Below, piece after piece: positions 16,163 to 25,353 of a stretch of DNA of 64,000 nt. The stretch's first letter is position 1, and every line of letters begins with the position of its first letter. The stretch covers positions 62,001 through 126,000 of the forward strand of contig NZ_BMZG01000005.1 of the NCBI RefSeq assembly GCF_014652675.1, written 5' to 3'. The translations under genes and the position numbers were made by a program. The notes beneath the pieces are model-generated. The model was not told the DNA's origin, made no database searches, and worked only from the letters and a program-made list of their open reading frames with translations. Origin of the DNA: Formosimonas limnophila (GTDB lineage: Bacteria > Pseudomonadota > Gammaproteobacteria > Burkholderiales > Burkholderiaceae).

Positions 16163-17656
16163 ATGAGTATTAATTGGAAAGAAAAAGCCGCGCAAGTCAA
16201 AGCCAATTTAGATGGTCGTGCATTCATCAACGGCGTTCGTGTCAACGCAGTGGACAACGACACTTTCGCTTGCATCAGTCCTTTAGATGGCACCAAGCTA
16301 ATTGATATCGCCCGTTGCAAAAAGGCAGACGTGGACAACGCCGTCACCGTGGCGCGTGCTGCATTTGAAGATGGACGTTGGGCGCACATGTCACCGAAGC
16401 GTCGCAAAGAAATTTTGATTAAGTTCGCTGATTTAATTGTGGCAAATGCACACGAACTGGCCGTAACCGAAACATTGGATATGGGTAAACCCGTGTCGAA
16501 CGCTCTGGCGGTTGACGTGAATGCCGCACAAAACACGATTCGTTGGTTCGGTGAAGCGATTGATAAAGTGTATGACGAAGTCGCACCGACGCCGCGCGAT
16601 TCGCTTGCACTGATTACGCGTGAACCCGTCGGCGTGGTCGCCGCGATTGTGCCGTGGAATTATCCTTTGCTCATGACCAGCTGGAAAATCGCGCCCGCAT
16701 TAGCAACAGGTAACTCCGTGATTCTCAAACCATCCGAAAAATCGCCACTAACAGCATTTCGTTTGGCAGAGTTGGCATTAGAAGCTGGCATTCCAGCAGG
16801 TGTCTTTAATGTGCTGCCCGGTTATGGTCACGAAGCGGGTGCAGCCATGGCCGAACACATGGACATCGACTGTGTCGCTTTCACTGGCTCAACCGCCGTG
16901 GGTAAACGCATCATGGCCGCCGCTGCGAACTCAAACCTCAAACGGGCATGGATGGAGCTCGGCGGTAAATCACCGAACATCGTCTTCGCCGACGCGCCAA
17001 ACCTTGACGAAGCAGCTGCCGCTGCCGCTGGCAATGTGTTTTACAACCAAGGCGAGAGCTGCAACGCTCCAACGCGCCTGTATGTCGAAGCATCTATCAA
17101 AGACGAATTCATGGCAAAGGTCGCCGCACACGTTGCATCATTCAAACCGGCTGACCCGCTCGATGGCGACACCACCATGGGTGCCATTGTTGATGACATC
17201 CAAATGAACTCCGTGCTCAAGTACATTGAGTCTGGTAAAAACGAAGGTGCAGAGCTCATCGCAGGCGGCTCTCGCGCGCGTGTGGAGACAGGCGGCTACT
17301 ACATTGAACCGACGATTTTCATCGCCAAACCTGAGATGACGATTGTACGCGAAGAAATTTTCGGCCCAGTTCTTGCCGCCATGACATTTGAGACTGAAGC
17401 TGAGGCCATCGCACTGGCCAACGACACCGAATACGGCCTACAAGCAGCGGTTTGGACAGCGAACATCTCTAAAGCACACCGCGTCGCTCGCGCCATCAAA
17501 GCAGGCACCGTACACGTCAATCAATACAATGACGACGACATCACCGTGCCATTTGGTGGTTACAAACAGTCAGGCAACGGCCGCGACAAGTCACTGCACG
17601 CATTGGACAAATACACCGAATTAAAAACAACGTGGATCAAAATAGACGAGGCTTAA
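16163..17656 (+). CDS. puuC: Aldehyde dehydrogenase, probable gamma-glutamyl-gamma-aminobutyraldehyde dehydrogenase
   Basis: A 497-aa NAD(P)-dependent aldehyde dehydrogenase. The coenzyme motif FTGSTAVGKRI, the catalytic-glutamate region MELGGKSPNIVF and the nucleophile region YNQGESCNAPTRL (Cys) are all intact, as is the C-terminal PFGGYKQSGNGRDKS. PuuC oxidises gamma-glutamyl-gamma-aminobutyraldehyde to gamma-glutamyl-GABA. The same enzyme could also oxidise 4-aminobutyraldehyde from the aminotransferase route. The ATG at 16163 has a perfect AGGAGG eight bases upstream. In-frame extension to 15998 lacks support. puuB follows 49 bases later. Confidence 0.92.
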   Translation: MSINWKEKAAQVKANLDGRAFINGVRVNAVDNDTFACISPLDGTKLIDIARCKKADVDNAVTVARAAFEDGRWAHMSPKRRKEILIKFADLIVANAHELAVTETLDMGKPVSNALAVDVNAAQNTIRWFGEAIDKVYDEVAPTPRDSLALITREPVGVVAAIVPWNYPLLMTSWKIAPALATGNSVILKPSEKSPLTAFRLAELALEAGIPAGVFNVLPGYGHEAGAAMAEHMDIDCVAFTGSTAVGKRIMAAAANSNLKRAWMELGGKSPNIVFADAPNLDEAAAAAAGNVFYNQGESCNAPTRLYVEASIKDEFMAKVAAHVASFKPADPLDGDTTMGAIVDDIQMNSVLKYIESGKNEGAELIAGGSRARVETGGYYIEPTIFIAKPEMTIVREEIFGPVLAAMTFETEAEAIALANDTEYGLQAAVWTANISKAHRVARAIKAGTVHVNQYNDDDITVPFGGYKQSGNGRDKSLHALDKYTELKTTWIKIDEA

Positions 17657-17705
17657 GCCCTCATCAATGAATCAGAACGTTTAACACCTACTTATCACAT
17701 ACATC

Positions 17706-18992
17706 ATGACAACATTACACGCTCCTACTTATTACGCCGCCACGGCCAATCCATCACCAGATCGCCCTGCTCTCAACACTGACGTTGAGATTGACATCTG
17801 TATCATTGGTGCGGGCTATACGGGTTTATCAACGGGTTTATTTTTGGCAGAGAACGGCTTTAAAGTCGCCATCGTCGAGGCCGCCAAAATCGGGTTTGGT
17901 GCAACAGGTCGCAACGGTGGCCAAATCGTCAACAGCTACAGCCGAGACATCGACACCATCGAGAAACAAGTTGGCGTGGACGGCGCGAAAGTATTTGGCC
18001 AAATGGCTTTTGAAGGCAATCGCATCATCCGCGAACGCATTGCCAAATACAACATTGATTGTGATTTAAAAAATGGTGGCGTATTTGCCGCGTTCACCAG
18101 CAAGCAAATGGGTCACTTGGAACACCAAAAGAAACTCTGGGCTCGCCATGGTCACAACGAAGTCGAGTTGCTCGATAAAAACCAATTGCGTGACATTGTG
18201 AACACAGATATCTACGTGGGCGGCTCGATTGATCATTCTGGCGGTCACTTCCATTCTTTGAATCTGGCACTGGGCGAAGCAGCAGCTTTTGAATCACTCG
18301 GTGGCGTAATTTATGAGCAATCACCGGTAACCAGCATTGAGCGCGGTGCTCAACCGATTGTCCGTACTGCCAAAGGCAGTGTCAAGGCACGTATTGTCGT
18401 CGTGGCTGGCAACGCTTATTTGGGTGGAATTGTCCCTGAATTGGCGGCAAAATCGATGCCTTGCGGCAGCCAAGTCGTCACCACTGAACAACTGCCTGAT
18501 GACATGGCAAAAAGCCTGCTGCCCAAAGGCTACTGTGTCGAAGACTGCAACTACCTGCTCGACTACTATCGCCTCACAGGCGACAATCGACTGTTGTTCG
18601 GCGGCGGTGTTATTTATGGCGCGCGTGATCCTGCCAATGTTGAAGCCATCATCCGTCCGAAACTCGAAAAAACATTCCCACAACTCAAAGGCGTCAAAAT
18701 CGACTTTGCATGGACGGGGAATTTCTTGCTCACGCTGTCACGCTTACCACAAGTGGGTATCCTTGGTGACCACCAAAATATCTTTTACTCACAAGGCTGC
18801 TCAGGTCACGGCATCACTTATACCCATTTGGCGGGTAAAGTGCTATCAGAAGCCATCATGGGACAACGCGACCGATTCAACGCATTTGCCAAACTGCCGC
18901 ATTACCCATTTCCTGGTGGACGATTGTTCCGCGTGCCTTTCACAGCAGCAGGTGCCGTTTACTACTCACTGAGAGACAGATTTGGGCTGTGA
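17706..18992 (+). CDS. puuB: FAD-dependent oxidoreductase, probable gamma-glutamylputrescine oxidase
   Basis: A 428-aa DAO-family flavoenzyme. The dinucleotide-binding motif IIGAGYTGLSTGLFLAENG starts at about residue 34, followed by the acidic ribose-binding end VAIVEA and the FAD contact GATGRNGGQ. The C-terminal FAD motif is in QGCSGHGITYTHLAGK. PuuB oxidises gamma-glutamylputrescine to the aldehyde used by PuuC, releasing ammonia and hydrogen peroxide. The peroxidase gene downstream could cope with the peroxide, though that link is speculative. The start has no clear ribosome site, so it may be coupled to puuC. Confidence 0.9.
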   Translation: MTTLHAPTYYAATANPSPDRPALNTDVEIDICIIGAGYTGLSTGLFLAENGFKVAIVEAAKIGFGATGRNGGQIVNSYSRDIDTIEKQVGVDGAKVFGQMAFEGNRIIRERIAKYNIDCDLKNGGVFAAFTSKQMGHLEHQKKLWARHGHNEVELLDKNQLRDIVNTDIYVGGSIDHSGGHFHSLNLALGEAAAFESLGGVIYEQSPVTSIERGAQPIVRTAKGSVKARIVVVAGNAYLGGIVPELAAKSMPCGSQVVTTEQLPDDMAKSLLPKGYCVEDCNYLLDYYRLTGDNRLLFGGGVIYGARDPANVEAIIRPKLEKTFPQLKGVKIDFAWTGNFLLTLSRLPQVGILGDHQNIFYSQGCSGHGITYTHLAGKVLSEAIMGQRDRFNAFAKLPHYPFPGGRLFRVPFTAAGAVYYSLRDRFGL

Positions 18993-19015
18993 TGGTTTTC
19001 AAAGTTTCACACTTT

Positions 19016-19045
19016 AGAGACGCGATTCATCGCGTCTCTTTTATT
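19016..19045 (+). terminator. Rho-independent terminator after puuB
   Basis: AGAGACGCGAT pairs with ATCGCGTCTCT around a TC loop and is followed by TTTATT. It closes the puuCB unit. Confidence 0.85.
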
Positions 19046-19154
19046 GTCCACAAAATCCTCCGTAAAATGCGTTTTCAATATCTGTCTATTTTTAAATTTG
19101 ACTATAATTCTTCATCTGGATTCACCATCATAAAACCCAACAAGAGAGAACAGC

Positions 19155-20042
19155 ATGCAACTCATCCAGTCAGCCATCCTATTTCCCACCGCTCCACACG
19201 CACGATATTTGACCTTTGATTTAAAAGCGGGCGTGGATACAGCGACGATAAGCGCATCACTGAAGTCATTATCAACCCAGACGGATGGCCAGTATCTGTT
19301 AATTGGTATTGGTGTACCTTTGGTATCGGCGTTGGGTTGCAGCATTCCTGATTTGCGTGAATTTCCACGCGAATTGCGCATGGGCGACTCACAACCTGCA
19401 GCTGCGTTATGGTGTTGGTTGCGCGGCGATGAGCGTGGTGAGCTGTGGCAACGCGGGCATGAGCTGACCGCGTTACTACAGTCGGCTTTCATTCTACGTC
19501 AATGCGTGGATGGTTTCACACACCGAGGCGGCCATGATTTGACAGGTTTTCAAGACGGTACGGAAAATCCCAAAGGCAATGCCGCTGTGGCTACCGCGAT
19601 TGTGGGCAAAACCGCACCCGATGGTTTGCACGGCTCAAGCTTCGTCGCTGTTCAGCAATGGTTACATCAGTGGGCAACGTTTAATGCGATGAGCAAAACA
19701 GATCAAGACAACGCCATCGGCCGCGAACGCGTGAGCAACGATGAGTTAGAAGACGCGCCAGAATCTGCACACGTCAAACGCACGGCGCAAGAAAGTTTCG
19801 AGCCTGAAGCGTTCGTTGTGCGTCGTTCCATGCCGTGGACGAATGGAGATGAGGGCGGCTTGATGTTCACCTCGTTTGGCCACAACCTTGATGGGTTTGA
19901 AGTTCAGTGGCGACGTATGCTGGGCTTGGATGATGGTATCAAGGATGCCTTGTTTCAATTCTCCGAACCAATGACCCATGATTATTTTTGGTGCCCACCC
20001 ATGCTTGAAGGACATTTGGATTTACGTGCTTTGGGTCTATAA
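19155..20042 (+). CDS. DyP-type heme peroxidase (YfeX-like)
   Basis: A 295-aa dye-decolourising peroxidase. The family signature with the distal catalytic aspartate is GFQDGTENPKGN (about residues 131-142). The C-terminal part has SFGHNLDGFEVQWRRMLG, typical of the heme-pocket end of DyP/YfeX proteins. The proximal histidine is expected near residue 200 in the segment with SAHVKRTAQESFE. No twin-arginine or Sec signal is seen, so it is probably cytoplasmic. No encapsulin gene is adjacent. It stands alone after the puuB terminator. Confidence 0.88.
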   Translation: MQLIQSAILFPTAPHARYLTFDLKAGVDTATISASLKSLSTQTDGQYLLIGIGVPLVSALGCSIPDLREFPRELRMGDSQPAAALWCWLRGDERGELWQRGHELTALLQSAFILRQCVDGFTHRGGHDLTGFQDGTENPKGNAAVATAIVGKTAPDGLHGSSFVAVQQWLHQWATFNAMSKTDQDNAIGRERVSNDELEDAPESAHVKRTAQESFEPEAFVVRRSMPWTNGDEGGLMFTSFGHNLDGFEVQWRRMLGLDDGIKDALFQFSEPMTHDYFWCPPMLEGHLDLRALGL

Positions 20043-20145
20043 GACAAGTACAGAAAAACTAAAAAACTTGATTTATCAAGCGTACATGGAAAGCGAACAC
20101 TTACTTTTTGTACACCTTTAGTTCATTTGAATCGATTTTTGACGT

Positions 20146-20475
20146 ATGACTCAGCCTTGCACCACTTGTGGCGCATGTTGCGCCCATTTTCGCGTGTCTT
20201 TTTACTGGGGACAAACCACCGCCCATCCTGAGGGCACAGTCCCCGAGGCACTTACGACAGCAGTTTCGCCGTACTATGTTGCCATGCGGGGCACAAATCA
20301 AAAGAATCCGCGTTGCGTGGCTTTGACGGGGGAAATAGGCCAACGCAGCATTTGCCAAATTTATGAGCAGCGTTCTACCACGTGTAGGGAGTTTGCCATG
20401 GGGTCTGAGCCTTGCCAGAGAGCACGGGCGCACTGCGGTTTACCGCCTGTGACCGTTTTGTCGACGGGTGTGTAA
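20146..20475 (+). CDS. YkgJ-family cysteine-cluster protein
   Basis: A 109-aa protein with the UPF0153/YkgJ cysteine pattern: CTTCGACC at the N-terminus, then single cysteines in NPRCVAL, SICQIYEQRSTTCREF and EPCQRARAHC. The family is thought to bind iron-sulfur or zinc. No specific function is established. The frame runs cleanly from ATG to stop, with no nearby partner. Confidence 0.8.
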   Translation: MTQPCTTCGACCAHFRVSFYWGQTTAHPEGTVPEALTTAVSPYYVAMRGTNQKNPRCVALTGEIGQRSICQIYEQRSTTCREFAMGSEPCQRARAHCGLPPVTVLSTGV

Positions 20476-20538
20476 CACCCAATCAAAAAACAAGTTCGAT
20501 TTGACAGCCACCCCACTCTTACTGCATGATGGCTCATC

Positions 20539-20967
20539 ATGTTGATCTATTTACTCAAATCCCGATTTCAAAATCTACTACGCCCACTGGTGGTAACCTT
20601 ACATACATGTGGTATCACCGCCAATCAAGTGACCCTCACCGCTTGCGCCATTTCGGTTGTGCTCGGCCTATCGTTGTACACCCTCGATGCGCCACGTTGG
20701 GGGTTTTTTCTCATACCACTCTGGTTTTTTATTCGCATGGCATTTAATGCCATTGATGGCATGTTGGCACGAGAATTTCACCAGCAGTACACGCTGGGCG
20801 CGTACCTCATTGAATTAACCGATGTGCTATCTGATGCGGCTCTCTACCATTTGGCTTGTGCAATTAATTGGCTGCGGGCTACTAATCCGCATGACAATAA
20901 GTCATTCAAACAACTCTTTCCAAAACACCTATTTCGACTTCACGATATAATGGCCAACCTTAAATAG
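20539..20967 (+). pseudogene. CDP-alcohol phosphatidyltransferase family, C-terminally truncated
   Basis: The first ~112 residues match a CDP-alcohol phosphatidyltransferase: an N-terminal helix, TANQVTLTACAISVVLGL, and the catalytic motif readable as NAIDGMLAREFHQQYTLG followed by LTDVLSD. The first aspartate of the motif is replaced by Asn. After ALYHLACAINWL (about 20875) homology stops. The remaining 30 codons are hydrophilic and run into the promoter of the next gene. The usual product is about 200 aa with six helices, so roughly half the membrane part is missing. I read it as a deletion remnant. Confidence 0.65.
20946..20951 (+). promoter_or_regulatory. Candidate -10 box of the DUF2167 gene
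   Basis: A consensus TATAAT lies 26 bases upstream of the ATG at 20978. No convincing -35 is seen at the right distance. Confidence 0.35.
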
Positions 20968-20977
20968 TGGAGGAATC

Positions 20978-21979
20978 ATGAAAAAAAATATCTTTGGCCT
21001 AATTTTATTGTGCTTTGGCACACAAGCCATGTCTGCGCCCAACGAAGTAGAAATCGAAAGCGCGTGGGCTGCCGCCGAAAAAGCCCAAGTCGTGGGACCA
21101 ACCAAAGTCACCATCGCCAACCAAGCAGACATCAGCATCCCAAAAGGCTTTAGCTTCATCCCAAAACAAGAAGCTCAACTTACCATGACCGCCATGGGTA
21201 ATGGCATCGACGAAGACTTACAAGGCTTGATTGTACCCACCGACGCAAGTCAAGCTGGCATGTACACTATTGACTACAGTGCCGAAGGCTACATCAAGGA
21301 TGATGACGCCAAAGACTTAAATGCCAAAGACATTTTGGCCGATTATAAAGAAGGTACTGAGCAAGGCAATAAAGAACGTGTAGCAAAAGGCTTTCCAGCC
21401 ATGGAGTTGTCTGGTTGGGCACAAGAACCTGTTTATGATGAAAAGCTGCATCGTCTGACGTGGGCATTAAAGGCCAATGACAAAGGCATTGCTCCAAGTG
21501 ACGAAGACACCATCAACCACCAAACCCGCCTTTTGGGACGTGAGGGTGTCATCAGCATCACTTGGCTCGCTTCTTTAAAGGACCTTAATGCTGCCAACAA
21601 ATCACAAATCGACGCAATAACGGCTGGTGTGCAATACGTTGACGGTAAGAAATATGAAAACTTCAGTGCCAGCGCAGGCGATAAGGTCGCCGAATACGGT
21701 TTAGCGGCTCTAATCACTGGTGCTGCAGCGAAGAAGCTCGGTTTGTTTGCCATTATTGCTGCATTCTTGGCCAAATTTGCCAAATTTGGCATCATCGCGC
21801 TGTTTGCCGCATTTCCTATATTCAAACGACTGTTTAAGAAAAAGGATCTGCCCGCTTCAGAATCAAGCACACATGCGGAATCAAAGAACTCAGCAGAATC
21901 CGAGCAACAGACGCCACCTGCATCAGCAACCACTGAAGCACAGGCTCAACAAGAATTAAAAGACACCACAAAACTGTAA
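20978..21979 (+). CDS. DUF2167 family membrane protein
   Basis: A 333-aa envelope protein of unknown function. Residues 1-20 form a cleavable signal peptide (LCFGTQAMSA). The DUF2167 body includes VVGPTKVTIANQADISIPKGF near its start and a later SGWAQEPVYDEKLHRLTWAL. Two closely spaced membrane helices follow (about 228-285), then a basic stretch and a Glu/Thr/Gln-rich cytoplasmic tail. The start has a clear GGAGGAATC site. Downstream is a strong terminator, so it is a single-gene unit. Confidence 0.85.
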   Translation: MKKNIFGLILLCFGTQAMSAPNEVEIESAWAAAEKAQVVGPTKVTIANQADISIPKGFSFIPKQEAQLTMTAMGNGIDEDLQGLIVPTDASQAGMYTIDYSAEGYIKDDDAKDLNAKDILADYKEGTEQGNKERVAKGFPAMELSGWAQEPVYDEKLHRLTWALKANDKGIAPSDEDTINHQTRLLGREGVISITWLASLKDLNAANKSQIDAITAGVQYVDGKKYENFSASAGDKVAEYGLAALITGAAAKKLGLFAIIAAFLAKFAKFGIIALFAAFPIFKRLFKKKDLPASESSTHAESKNSAESEQQTPPASATTEAQAQQELKDTTKL

Positions 21980-22022
21980 CAAGCACCCGATTCATTTAAC
22001 CTGGTAGGACTCAGACATACTG

Positions 22023-22053
22023 AAAGGCCAATGACCGATCATCATTGGCCTTT
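22023..22053 (+). terminator. Rho-independent terminator after the DUF2167 gene
   Basis: AAAGGCCAATGA pairs with TCATTGGCCTTT around a 7-base loop. The following T run is short. Confidence 0.75.
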
Positions 22054-22223
22054 CTATATTCTCAAGATATTTTTATGAGTAGGCTCTGTCGGCCGTACCC
22101 AGACAACTCGTCAAAGCGTATAATTGAGCGGCATTCTTCACCTACTTGTATGCACTCCCAATCAAGTCACGGGAGTACTTTTGATGATTCTTAACATCTT
22201 TTTGACAGATTTTTGGAGCCTAT

Positions 22224-22577
22224 ATGTCTATTCAACGCATCGACAGCAACAACCGCATGAGCCAACTCGTCATTTATAACGGCATCGCCTATCTTGCAGG
22301 CCAAGTGGACGAAACCAGTGTCATCGGCCGTCCTGCAGGCGAACAAACAGCCAACATCCTCAAACAAATCGACGCTTATTTGGCCAAAGCAGGCACAGAC
22401 AAAACCAAGCTACTGACCACCACGATTTATTTGGCTGATATGGCAGACTTCGCAGCCATGAACGCGGCTTGGGAAGCATGGGTATCACCACAAGGTTTGC
22501 CCACACGCGCCACAGTTGAAGCTAAGCTTGCTAGTCCCGAATACACCGTTGAAATCGTCGTCAGCGCAGCGATTTAA
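22224..22577 (+). CDS. RidA family protein (enamine/imine deaminase)
   Basis: A 117-aa YjgF/YER057c/UK114 protein. Signatures are IYNGIAYLAGQVDE, TANILKQIDAYLAKAGTDKTKLL and, near the C-terminus, PTRATVEAKLASPEYTVEI, which contains the Arg that binds carboxylates in active members. RidA proteins hydrolyse reactive 2-aminoacrylate-type intermediates from PLP enzymes. This looks like the longer RidA-subgroup form often linked to amino-acid catabolism. The gene is monocistronic, ended by a terminator. Confidence 0.85.
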   Translation: MSIQRIDSNNRMSQLVIYNGIAYLAGQVDETSVIGRPAGEQTANILKQIDAYLAKAGTDKTKLLTTTIYLADMADFAAMNAAWEAWVSPQGLPTRATVEAKLASPEYTVEIVVSAAI

Positions 22578-22603
22578 TCTCTGAAATCAACGATTTCATC
22601 CCC

Positions 22604-22634
22604 AAAAAGCCAAGCGCCTCGCTTGGCTTTTTTT
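22604..22634 (+). terminator. Rho-independent terminator after ridA-like gene
   Basis: AAAAAGCCAAGCG pairs with CGCTTGGCTTTTT around CCT, with a long T tract. Confidence 0.88.
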
Positions 22635-22706
22635 CACCCGTAAAATCCCGTATAATCATGCGGTTATGATTTAATCAACACTCAACCCCCTCTTATTGGA
22701 GATAAA

Positions 22707-23300
22707 ATGTTTTCACAAGATGAAGATCAAGACCAAAAAGTAGTACTCATCGTCGTTGCCGCATTGGTCAGTTTAATCATTGCAGGCGTCATTGCTTTCT
22801 CAGCCATGAGTGGTTCTTCAAGCGACACGAAAAACAATGCCGCGACCACAGCCTCTACATCGACTATTGAGCAGAATAAAGACGCAGGCGCAACAGCGAA
22901 TGCAACAGCGAATGCAACAGCGAATGCAGCAGCGACAAGCGGTACTGCGACACTCGAACTCAAAGACGACGAATCAAAGGTCATTGTTGAAAATGGCGTA
23001 GTTAAGTTTTACTTCGCTTCAGGCAAAGCGGACTTAGCCGCTGGTGCCAACGACGCCTTGGCTGATGTCGTCAAAGGCATCAAAGGTGGTCAAAAAGCCA
23101 CCATCTCTGGCTATCATGACAGCACTGGTGATCCAGCTAAAAATGCTGAGTTGGCAAAAAAACGTGCCACATCTGTGCGTGATGCCATCGTTGCACTTGG
23201 TGTCCCAGCAGATGCTTTGGAGTTGAAAAAGCCTGAGCAGATGGAAATCAAAGGCAACAACGCTCAAGCCCGTCGTGTTGAAGTGACACTGGTTAAGTAA
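22707..23300 (+). CDS. Membrane-anchored OmpA-like (OmpA/MotB C-terminal domain) protein
   Basis: A 197-aa protein with a single membrane anchor (about 12-33) and a short Ser/Thr/Ala-rich linker. The linker contains a tandem Asn-Ala-Thr-Ala repeat encoded by 12-bp units. The C-terminal OmpA-like domain is about 85-197. The peptidoglycan-binding core is readable as ATISGYHDSTGDPAKNAELAKKRA and NNAQARRVEV. It probably binds the cell wall from an inner-membrane anchor. The start has TTGGAGATAAA upstream. No secretion partners are adjacent. Confidence 0.85.
   Translation: MFSQDEDQDQKVVLIVVAALVSLIIAGVIAFSAMSGSSSDTKNNAATTASTSTIEQNKDAGATANATANATANAAATSGTATLELKDDESKVIVENGVVKFYFASGKADLAAGANDALADVVKGIKGGQKATISGYHDSTGDPAKNAELAKKRATSVRDAIVALGVPADALELKKPEQMEIKGNNAQARRVEVTLVK
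22890..22937 (+). repeat. 12-bp tandem repeat inside the OmpA-like gene
   Basis: Three perfect GCAACAGCGAAT units (22890-22925) and a fourth imperfect one encode the flexible Ala/Thr/Asn linker. Unit gain or loss keeps the frame and would change linker length. Confidence 0.9.
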
Positions 23301-23318
23301 TCTTGACATCATCCACCC

Positions 23319-23353
23319 AAAAACACCTTCGTTGAGTAAACGAAGGTGTTTTT
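23319..23353. terminator. Bidirectional terminator between the OmpA-like gene and the parvulin gene
   Basis: AAAAACACCTTCG pairs with CGAAGGTGTTTTT around nine bases. It lies between convergent genes and carries A and T runs on both sides. Confidence 0.85.
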
Positions 23354-23356
23354 AAT

Positions 23357-24130
23357 TTATGGTGACACCAGCGCATTTTTCTGGATTTGGCCTAGATATT
23401 TTTGTTTGGCCAACTCAATTAATTGCGCCCTAACCAATTCGAATGGAGGTAAGTCTTTTGGAACACGTGGTTCATCAACCATCAAAATCACATGATAACC
23501 AAACTGTGTTTTGGCAGGAATGCTAGAGTACTCACCTTTTTTTAGTTTTGCAGCAGCTTCTGCAAACTCAGGAACCCACGTATTAAGCCGCGCCCAACCA
23601 AGATCACCGCCCTTATTCTTATTGCCATAATCTAATGATTTTTTGGCCAGTTTTGTAAATGCAACACCACGGTCTAGCTGCTTAATAACCTCAATCGCCT
23701 GTTCCTCTGTTTTCAGCAAAATATGCCGCAAGTGATACTCCGTGAACGAACTCACCTGTTCATCATATACTGCCCTCAAGTCCTCATCTGTTGGCTGGTA
23801 AGCTTGTACTTGCCGTCTCAAATACTCTATAGCCAAAAGCTGACTTTCCTGCAGATACAACCTGGCCTTCATGGGACGTGAGTCAGCAATCCCTTGTTTT
23901 TTGGCCAGCTCTGCCAAGGCTAGATACTCACGCAATGATCGTTGCAGTTCAGATATTTGTAACGAATCTGGCTCTTCATTATTGTTGCTGTCAATTTCCT
24001 GGGTCATCAACACTGACAACAATTCTTCCTCACTAAACGTTTGCGCACGGGCAGGAAAAAACAACAATATGGAACAAAGTGATATACACGAGACCAGCAG
24101 CCTGTGGTTGAATTTAGGTAATGTATTCAT
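23357..24130 (-). CDS. Periplasmic peptidyl-prolyl isomerase, parvulin (PpiC) type
   Basis: A 257-aa exported foldase. An N-terminal signal peptide (residues ~1-29, ending PARA) is followed by a helical chaperone-like segment. The rotamase domain (about 130-225) has YHLRHILLKTEEQA, GGDLGWA and PAKTQFGYHVILM. It helps outer-membrane or periplasmic proteins fold. It is 17 bases downstream of hemY and may share the transcript. It resembles the short PpiC/PrsA-like proteins rather than full SurA. Confidence 0.87.
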   Translation of the reverse strand: MNTLPKFNHRLLVSCISLCSILLFFPARAQTFSEEELLSVLMTQEIDSNNNEEPDSLQISELQRSLREYLALAELAKKQGIADSRPMKARLYLQESQLLAIEYLRRQVQAYQPTDEDLRAVYDEQVSSFTEYHLRHILLKTEEQAIEVIKQLDRGVAFTKLAKKSLDYGNKNKGGDLGWARLNTWVPEFAEAAAKLKKGEYSSIPAKTQFGYHVILMVDEPRVPKDLPPFELVRAQLIELAKQKYLGQIQKNALVSP

Positions 24131-24147
24131 ACGTTTTCTTTAAATGT

Positions 24148-25353
24148 TTAAACCTCAGCCAATTGTGCGGCAAGCCTTTCTTGCTCCTGCGCATGCGTCA
24201 CGTCATCCATGGCTCGATATGCTTGAGCGAGGCCGTAATGTGCTTGAGCAGTGGGGCGAATACTGATGCTGTCGACAAAACTTTTTTTGGCACGCCCCCA
24301 GATTTGGGCTTTAAGACACAGTTGACCTGTGGCCAAGTGGAGTTGTGCATCTGGCTGATTGAGTGCTTGACGTTGTTTGTCCCACGCGTCAAGCATTTTG
24401 AGTTGAGCAGTCAGAGACTCTGCGTCACTGGCTTGAGTATAAAGTTTGAGAAGCTGAGGACGCCAAGTATCACGTTGAGCCTCTTCGATAACACGGCGTG
24501 CGTGACCCAGTGCCTCGGTACGAATCAGCGCTTTGGCATAAGCTGTGATGACGTCATCATTGGCACGAACATCGTCGGGCATGTCTTTATATAAAGCAGT
24601 CAAATAACTCGCACTGCTGGTTTCGTCGTTGGATAGGCCAATGATGGCTTGGGACTGCCAGTGGCTTTTTGTGGCCAAAGGAACCTGCCATTTTTTGTCC
24701 AATGAAATCTGCAAAACCTCGTGCCAGTGATTTGCCGCAGCGTGAGCACTGACGCGCAAGGCTTGGTAACGCTCACTGTGCTTTCGCAGCTGTCCCGAAA
24801 CGCCATCCAAATGAGTCAAAGCCGCCGATGCATCACCTTTAGCCAAAGCCATTTCCGCATTTTGTAACGCTTTGGCATCCGCGAAGTCAGCTTTGTCATC
24901 CAGACTGTCGAGTTGACCAAGCCATTCTGTGGCTTCATGTGGCTTGTTTTGCGCATGAGCACTCGCCGCACCGAGCAAGGCAGCCAAACCTGCGGCTTGT
25001 GGATGACACGCAGCGATTTTTGCCGCTTTGTCCGCATGAGCCCAACGACCTTCGTGCAAGGCTAAAGTGGCTGTTTGCAACGCAGACAGAGAGCGATTTT
25101 CACGCTTTTGGCTACGCCAATCACGCCAACGTTCGGGCAAACCCACCATCGTGGCATACAAGCGCCATAAACCAATTAAAACCGCAACCGTGGCCAGCAG
25201 TAACAAAGCCACAACAAACAACTTCATCGTGACGCGGTATGACGCGACGTTAACGATGACTTCACCAGGATAGTGACGGGCAGTATAGGCAATCCCTGCA
25301 GCGAGCGCGACAATGAGCAAAAGCCAAAAAATCTGTTTGAACAATTTCATCAC
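24148..25353 (-). CDS. hemY: HemY family membrane protein of heme biosynthesis
   Basis: A 401-aa inner-membrane protein with two N-terminal helices (about 4-24 and 43-64) and a long cytoplasmic or periplasmic tail of TPR-like helical repeats rich in Ala and Leu. It is the proteobacterial HemY linked to hemX, not the protoporphyrinogen oxidase of the same name in Gram-positives. The exact biochemical role is not established. Its ATG overlaps the hemX stop by four bases. Confidence 0.88.
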   Translation of the reverse strand: MMKLFKQIFWLLLIVALAAGIAYTARHYPGEVIVNVASYRVTMKLFVVALLLLATVAVLIGLWRLYATMVGLPERWRDWRSQKRENRSLSALQTATLALHEGRWAHADKAAKIAACHPQAAGLAALLGAASAHAQNKPHEATEWLGQLDSLDDKADFADAKALQNAEMALAKGDASAALTHLDGVSGQLRKHSERYQALRVSAHAAANHWHEVLQISLDKKWQVPLATKSHWQSQAIIGLSNDETSSASYLTALYKDMPDDVRANDDVITAYAKALIRTEALGHARRVIEEAQRDTWRPQLLKLYTQASDAESLTAQLKMLDAWDKQRQALNQPDAQLHLATGQLCLKAQIWGRAKKSFVDSISIRPTAQAHYGLAQAYRAMDDVTHAQEQERLAAQLAEV

